Part shown: positions 58,597-64,000 of the stretch, piece by piece | How the letters are laid out: each line of letters opens with the position of its first letter | How positions within the stretch are numbered: position 1 is the first letter of the stretch | Assembly: GCA_964247055.1 (NCBI GenBank) | Contig: OZ176056.1 | Span: forward strand, 7,564,001-7,628,000 | Origin: Paragordius varius | Taxonomy: Eukaryota; Nematomorpha | DNA: 64,000 nucleotides | Reading direction: 5' to 3' | Notes under the pieces: generated by a model | Seen by the model: only the letters and a program-made list of their open reading frames with translations | Database searches by the model: none | What the model was told of the DNA's origin: nothing | Position numbers and translations under genes: made by a program

Positions 58597-58653
58597 AAAA
58601 CAATAGCGGCCATTTATTTTAATCTATTGTATTTTTTAATTTTTCTGTCTAAG

Positions 58654-59239
58654 CTCCAAGAAAAATAATTCAATTGGTTTACAATGTTTATCAAAACGGT
58701 TTGGCCAAGAGATTACCACGAGTTATGTTGGCTTCATTGAAATCGAAATTTAAAAAGCAGAAGGCTGAAATTATGGTATTCACATAAATTTAAGTGTATG
58801 TGCACTTTGAGCAATGAGTATGCCATATTTTTATGTTGCAATAAAAATAAAAATTATAAAGAAAGAATGTTAAAATCAGCCAATATTTCTCTTTGACCTT
58901 TTAAATTTATTTAGTTTATGCTTATAAATATATTATTTGCAGGGATGAGGGATTGAAATGTAAAAATGGTGATTTTGAACCCAGGTTGTTGAAAAGAAAA
59001 GTATTCCGGACACAAATAATAATAATAATAATAATAAAAACATCAATAACAACATGGAAATCAAAAAGCTTATGTTGTGTGGTAAAGGTCGTGCAGTTTG
59101 GTATTGTAGCAAAGATTGTCAGGTTAAACATTGGAAACCTTTTTTCAACATAACTTCTCCAAAGATCGAATCAAATTCGCGAAAATCGAATGTTAAATTC
59201 ATCCAACGTAAGCTGCCATTATTCCATAAAATCTCTTAA
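58654..59239 (+). other. Possible MYND-domain gene fragment (two exon-like pieces)
   Basis: The first piece, 58655-58784, lies between TTTTTCTGTCTAAG and GTATTC and reads IIQLVYNVYQNGLAKRLPRV then MLASLKSKFKKQKAEIM. The second starts after TTTTGAACCCAG at about 58987 and in phase reads VVEKKSIPDTN, a run of Asn, then LMLCGKGRAVWYCSKDCQVK and HWKP, the C-terminal half of a MYND finger. The first CxxC pair and the final Cys are not in place, so it is either incomplete, an exon of a larger gene, or decaying. The Asn run matches the style of genuine genes in this genome. The stop is at 59237-59239. Confidence 0.35.
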
Positions 59240-59930
59240 CTAAATATCTCTATAGTTTTAATTTTTAAATTTTTAGCAACACACGAAATAAATCACACAT
59301 GCAGGACCTATAATATTGAAGCACTAATAACGGAAAAAAAATTAACCATCTTTTGTAATACAGTGATTTTTTCCTAGGAAATAATTAAATTTTATTGATA
59401 CAAACTCCGATAGGTAAGTTTTCATAAAATAATATTAGATAGTGAATATAGTTCATGTACCTAAAACATTTTATGGGCATTCGGTCTAAGATTAAAATTT
59501 AGCATTTTGGATTAGTTTTTTATTTTATATGATTGATATGATTATTGAATAAAACACTTTTTGAAACTTAATATTGTGAACGTAACATGGCTTTTTTTTA
59601 AAAAGGCTAATTATTAATCGGAAACCACAACATTTTGGCCCAAAACTTCAATCATTTTAATCAAATGTTATAAAAAATATTATAAAATTTATGCACAATT
59701 TGCATCTTCAAATTATCAAAACTCATTTTATATACAACGTAATTTTACTGAGAAAAAGTTAACGTTTATTAATTCCACAACGAGTTATTGGGAAATGCCG
59801 CACAGCGACGTTATCTTCCTGCTAAATTATTAGACCATATGAAGCTTGTTAAAATTGTGCAAATTAATAAATTTTAGAAGGATTATTTATAGGTTGAAAA
59901 ATTATTTTATAGCTGAATATCTTGTTTGTA
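59240..59930. other. Intergenic, no gene seen
   Basis: AT-rich stretch with no supportable feature. Confidence 0.35.
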
Positions 59931-60550
59931 GAACGGCAGCCAGATCGAAACAGTTAGCAGTTACACGTACTTAGGTAGCATTATTCAGTGAGAACAACTC
60001 TACGCCAGAAATAAAGCGAAGAATTGCTATTGCTAAAGCAGTCACTTTTAAATATAACAAGATTTGGATGTCGGACATTAAACTACAAATCAAACGATTA
60101 ATTAATGCTACAGTTTTTCCCACATTCATGTATGGAGGGGGGAAAGCTGGACACTGAAATATGACGAACGTCAAATAAATTCTTTCGAATTATGGGTTTG
60201 GAGGAAACTTCTCCAAATAAAATGGACAGACAAAATTTCAAACACCACTATTCTAAATAAAATTAACCCAGAAATGTCACTTCTAGGCAGCTTAATACGG
60301 CAAAAACTCTCCTTTTTCGGGCACATTATGAGGGCCAACTCACTTGAAAAATCACTGATGCTGGGGAAAGTGAGTGGTGCCCGAAAAAGAGGGAGAAGAC
60401 CAACTCGTTGGATGGATAACATCCTCAAAGAAACAAACCAATCATTATCAGAACTAAACACCAGATCCGGAAATCGCAGTGAATGGAGAAGCTATATTTT
60501 CAATGTTGCAGTTAGTCGGAATCGACCTTAGCAACAACAACAAGAATGAG
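59931..60550 (+). mobile_element. LINE (non-LTR retrotransposon) 3' end, 5'-truncated
   Basis: C-terminal part of a LINE reverse-transcriptase protein: SYLGSIIQ-like start, EIKRRIAIAKAVTFKYNKIW, a TFMYGG stretch, NSFELWVWRKLLQIKWTDKI, RQKLSFFGHIMRANSLEKSL, GARKRGRRPTRWMDNILKET, and NRSEWRSYIFNV near the end at 60529. These are the conserved GHI.R and GRRPTRW motifs after the RT domain. At least one frame change precedes 60160. It ends near GCAACAACAACAAGAATGAG. The clade (RTE, CR1 or other) is not decided. Confidence 0.75.
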
Positions 60551-61006
60551 TTTTGTTGAAGTATATGTCCTGCGGCCTATCTAATTTCGTACTTTTTGCA
60601 TGATATCAATAATATATAGATGTATTTTCTATTATAAAAAAGCATTTAATGCACTTACAGTACGATTAAAATGACATATCTACCTAAATACACCATAGAC
60701 AGGATAAAGAAATGAAGGTAATAATAAACAAAAATAACATTAGTTGAAATAAATTGGTTATGAAAGTATGCAAATCTGGCCCATTATTGTTAACCAATTG
60801 ATAATAAGGTAGCGTGTGGTTATAAAATAAATTTTGATATTAATAAATAATAAATTAACGTTCTATGATAGGAAAAATCTGTTCATCAGTCTCGTTTTTT
60901 ACCCATACACTAATAATGTTGCATCTAATAATAAGAATGAGCCAGTATAAATGTGCATACTGTAATTATAAATAGACGAATACATCAATCGTAAATAATT
61001 ATATAT
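60551..61006. other. Intergenic, no gene seen
   Basis: No supportable feature. Confidence 0.35.
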
Positions 61007-61214
61007 TATACCATTTACAATTCAAATTCATCCTAAAAATAAATTATGTTTTTCAGGCATGAAACTCATCATTAATATGAAATATATTTTTTTGACTTAG
61101 TTTATTAATTGCAAACAAAATCTTATTTTTTAAAAATATATAAAAATATAAAGAATATTTAAACCAAAAAAACACATAATTATTTTAGGGTGAATTTGAA
61201 GTGTAAATAATATA
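61007..61214. repeat. Family Y MITE, short form
   Basis: Left TATACCATTTACAATTCAAA with ATTCATCCTAAAAATAAATT, right AATTATTTTAGGGTGAATTT and GAAGTGTAAATAATATATA. It has only one tandem unit per side. Confidence 0.75.
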
Positions 61215-61853
61215 TACGACCATATAATAAAAATGTATGCCTATATTTTCGACTTATTTAAAAATCGGAATATCAAAATCATTCATACTATAAAAAATAG
61301 AGAGATGCGGACCAAAGACTAATTAATGAAACTCTATACCCAAGTGATAATAGTGGAAATAGTTGCATTGACAGGGTTTAGACAGGCATTTAATATAGCC
61401 GCCTCTATAGTATGGCTGTTCCATCATGTAACTTAACATATAATTTTCACTAAAAAAATTTTATTTCACATTCTTATTATAAGGGTCATGTTAAAATCAA
61501 GTTTTTATCCTCTTAGCGATAGATATAAATACCAACATATTTTACCTTGTAATGTAAAATAAAACAATACAAAATTGTTAATCAAATATTTATTCAATTT
61601 TCGAGGCGAAATCGGGTAAATCGTATTAAGAAGAAGGCTGAAAAACTAAAATTATGTGCTTAAGCTATTGGAGATAAAATTTAAAAATAAATTTTAACCT
61701 TGGAATGTTATTTACAAAATTGAGTTTTAGAGGGCACTTAAACATTTACGGTATGTATAACTGATAGAGTTTGACAACAAATATATAGACATATATATAC
61801 CTACTTAATCTAATTTTTACGTGTAATTCCTTATTTTTAAATTTTATTTTAAA
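61215..61853. other. 5' flank of the IGFBP-domain gene
   Basis: No repeat or other gene seen. Nothing that could be called a promoter element with confidence. Confidence 0.35.
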
Positions 61854-63067
61854 ATGTATTCATTTCGAAGTCTTGTGATGTTATCAATAATCATATTTAT
61901 AATTATGATGAAAGTTACCAGGTAAGATTTAATTTATCATTATTAAGTAACGCTTTTGTAGTTTTTAACAAGTCTACATTCGTAAAAAAATCTCTCATGA
62001 TGAGTATTTATAATTAAAGAGCGCCTCTATAATTTACCTCATACTGATTATCATGCACTCATTAGATAATCGTTGATTGAGACCTACCTAAAAAACTAAC
62101 TAGTTTTGTGAGTTTTAAAACTTATCATATTAAATCAAAAATTTATATGTCTAACAAATAATATAATACTAAAAATAAAAGGGTCCTGATACGGATAATA
62201 TCTTATATCAGATCCACCGTATTTCATGATTTATCAACTTAAGGTATTCTTTTATATAGAATTTCAATAAAAATCACAAAAAATTTATATCATACAATTT
62301 TTTTTCAAATTAGGGTGACCGCATCACTTTAATAAATTACTTAAAGCGTTTAAGTTCCAATCAGATTGCTTTATTGTATTGAATTATCTTTAAATTTATT
62401 TAATCAAAACGGTTCTACTTTATGTTATCACCTATTTAATATTAAAAATCATTTTTGACGTTAACCAATACCTTATGATATTATATAAGAAATGATTATT
62501 TTACAAATGATACAACATTTGATTTTTTTTTCAAACTTAATTAAATAAATTTAACATAAAAAATGTCGGAGATTAAACAAAAAATGTTTTGAGTTTGTGT
62601 TGAGTTAAAAATAAAATATAATGTTTATTATTCTGCCTCAATGCAATGCATAAATAGACTTTCTTGCAAGTGTGATGGTGCACAACCCTGAATATTAGTC
62701 TAATAAAAATAAATTCTCGAGCTTGGTTAATAAGTATTGAGTTGGAATAAACTTATGTTTTTATTTTTCAACACAATCCATAAATAGACTTTCTTGCAAA
62801 TAAGATGCTTAATGTAATGCCCTGAATAGTGGTCTCATAAAAAATAAATATTGGAAATCAAAATTTTGAATGTCATTGAAAAATGTTGAGTTTGATTGAA
62901 AAAGTGTTGAGTATAATGTAAATTATATACTTTTATTCGCCTCTATGCAAAGCATCAATGGACTTTCTTGCAAGTGTGATGGTGAATGTACACCATTGAA
63001 TGTTACGACAGATTGCAAAGGCGATGCCGGGAGAGATGCTTGCGATTGCTGTGATGTTTGTAACAAG
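61854..63067 (+). CDS. Secreted protein with IGFBP-type domain (partial, continues beyond window)
   Basis: Exon 1, 61854-61921, encodes a signal peptide (MYSFRSLVMLSIIIFIIMMK) and ends in phase 2 at GTAAGA. Exon 2, 62953-63067, follows acceptor CTATGCAAAG and supplies CKCDGECTPLNVTTDCKGDA then GRDACDCCDVCNK in phase, ending phase 0 before GTTAAG. The spacing of cysteines (CxC, C, C, then CxCCxxC) matches the first half of the IGFBP N-terminal domain, seen in vertebrate IGFBPs, IGFBP-related proteins and arthropod single-IGFBP-domain proteins, some implicated in insulin-like peptide binding or immunity. The second half of the domain should be in exons past the window. Reading through into the intron would add DTLYFKNYF and a stop, leaving a half domain; I think that less likely. 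Decayed copies of exon 2's start lie in intron 1. Confidence 0.7.
62588..62952 (+). repeat. Two decayed tandem copies of the exon 2 start
   Basis: TAGACTTTCTTGCAAGTGTG at about 62656 and TAGACTTTCTTGCAAATAAG at about 62785 match TGGACTTTCTTGCAAGTGTG in the real exon 2 (about 62959). Each is preceded by a TTGAGT...TTTTATT stretch like the 3' end of intron 1, so units of roughly 130-170 bp were duplicated. Both copies have stops soon after, and their downstream parts (CCCTGAATA.TGGTCT, AAATAAAT) resemble each other more than the real exon. Confidence 0.7.
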
Positions 63068-63306
63068 GTTAAGGATACATTATATTTTAAGAATTATTTT
63101 GTTTTTTTAGAATATAAATATAAAAAAGTTTGATTTCAATAGTTTGGGATACGGAAATTACCAGCTTTTAATATAAGTAATAAATTGACGTATATAATTA
63201 GAATATCTCAAACGGGTTGTATTTTAACTAATTACTTTCAAAATTATATAAATGGATAAAATTTCGCAAATCAATAGATTACGATTTTTCAGTTAAAAGT
63301 AATATG
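63068..63306. other. Start of intron 2 of the IGFBP-domain gene
   Basis: AT-rich intronic sequence, nothing else seen. Confidence 0.4.
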
Positions 63307-63525
63307 TTAGCAACGCAACATTTTTTTCATCAAACAGCATTTTTTCAACCGAACGCAACATATTTGAAGCAAAGACAACTTATCAAGTGTTGCGTTTGAA
63401 TGAAAAATGTTGCGTTTGAATGAAAAAATGTTGCGTTTGCATTAAAAAAATGCGTTTGGATGAAAAAATGTTGCCTTTGCATAAAAAATGTTAAGTTTGC
63501 TTGAAAAAATGTTTTAACTGAAAAA
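63307..63525. repeat. Minisatellite with inverted left flank
   Basis: Units of about 19-21 bp, consensus GAAAAAATGTTGCGTTTGMAT, repeat about six times from 63395 to 63520 with increasing divergence. On the left (63310-63355) the same words occur inverted (AACGCAACATTTTTTTCATC, AACGCAACATATTTGAAGC), so the whole can fold back. Related words (AAAAATGTTGAGTTTGATTG) occur in intron 1 at 62877-62900. Confidence 0.75.
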
Positions 63526-64000
63526 AGATTATCATATTTCATAGTGTCCTCCTAATTTAAAATTTAATTCTTTGAAAGAAGATCATTTAATTTTCGTAGA
63601 AATATCTAGATTCAAAAATATTTTATTTTCAAATTAGTTTATAATACACTTTTTATATATTAAAAATTGTAAATTCGTTCGATATTTAAATAGGTTCTTT
63701 CTAAATTCATTTCAAAACTTAATTAAAAATTTAACTCATTTTATATCTAAATATAAGGGCTTGGAACTTTTAATAAGAACCAGTTCCAATTGTTCAGAAA
63801 CCACCCGGTTCCGGTTTCACCTTTTTTGAACCGGTTTCAAACCCTGCTAAATATCTTTATATTTTGTTTATCCTCAGAAAGTTAAATTTTTAATTCCTGA
63901 TATCCAACTGCTTAATGACATGTTTTATCCAAAAAGTTAATAAACTATGAACTAATTCTAGATCAAAAAGACCTTTAGTTAAATATATTCTGCAATAATA
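63526..64000. other. Intron or flank to window end
   Basis: AT-rich. AACCGGTTCCGG-like words (GAACCAGTTCCAATTG, ACCCGGTTCCGGTTTCACC, GAACCGGTTTCAAACC) at 63775-63845 look like a degraded simple repeat. No exon seen. Confidence 0.35.

Noticed and set aside
62633-62830. The upstream IGFBP-like stretches as extra functional exons
   Set aside because: Both copies hit stops within about 15-50 nt of the shared core and lose the cysteine pattern.
1-64000. CRISPR arrays, operons, bacterial promoters, tRNA or rRNA genes
   Set aside because: The tandem array at 63.4 kb has no spacers, gene structure is intron-bearing eukaryotic, and no tRNA clover-leaf with a GGTTCGA loop or conserved rRNA stretch was found by eye; covariance-model searches could not be run.

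Overview
The window is animal nuclear DNA, roughly three quarters A+T, with genes broken into short exons by introns that are full of small transposons. The genes are metazoan: a beta-TrCP/Slimb F-box–WD40 protein, a parvin with two CH domains, mitochondrial ribosomal protein S34, the C-terminus of an epsinR/CLINT1-like clathrin adaptor, and an IGFBP-domain secreted protein. The IGFBP-domain gene, the mariner/hAT/Helitron load and the AT bias would fit an arthropod (for example a parasitic copepod or mite), but the species cannot be fixed from the sequence. Runs of Asn, Ser and Gln have expanded several otherwise conserved proteins.

Layout: 1-1213 (+) last two exons of the CLINT1-like gene; 2167-4158 nested short inverted-repeat elements and TA repeats; 4171-7437 (-) a three-exon two-transmembrane protein; 7743-8098 a MITE; 9144-10844 a 1.7-kb non-autonomous Helitron; 12908-15336 (-) a seven-exon secreted protein of unknown family; 16500-18938 a decayed hAT transposon with an intact 8-bp target duplication; 20894-21373 (-) mRpS34, whose only intron appears to be 24 nt; 21424-27743 (+) parvin in ten exons, divergent from mRpS34 with 50 bp between the two ATGs; 29418-31124 a second 1.7-kb Helitron in the opposite orientation; about 35.4-36.2 kb a fossil LTR-retrotransposon integrase; 37011-49399 (-) slmb in thirteen exons; 49.6-51.2 kb two TTAA-flanked MITEs; 52530-53122 a short Helitron; 53.7-56.5 kb a decayed mariner followed by a decayed zinc-finger hAT; 57.0-59.3 kb fragments of SMYD/MYND genes; 59.9-60.6 kb a LINE tail; 61854 to beyond the window, an IGFBP-domain secreted protein.

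The genes do not form a pathway. Slimb is the substrate receptor of an SCF ubiquitin ligase, parvin belongs to the integrin-linked kinase/PINCH/parvin complex at adhesion sites, mRpS34 is in the mitochondrial small ribosomal subunit, and CLINT1 works in Golgi/endosome clathrin trafficking. What they share here is architecture: weak 5' splice sites, AT-rich introns crowded with TA- or TTAA-targeted MITEs, and low-complexity insertions. The points most worth a second look are the 24-nt intron, the weak donor consensus, splice acceptors sitting just before several start codons (possible spliced-leader trans-splicing), the composite Helitron family with a double GC hairpin, and three tandem copies of an IGFBP exon start of which two have decayed.
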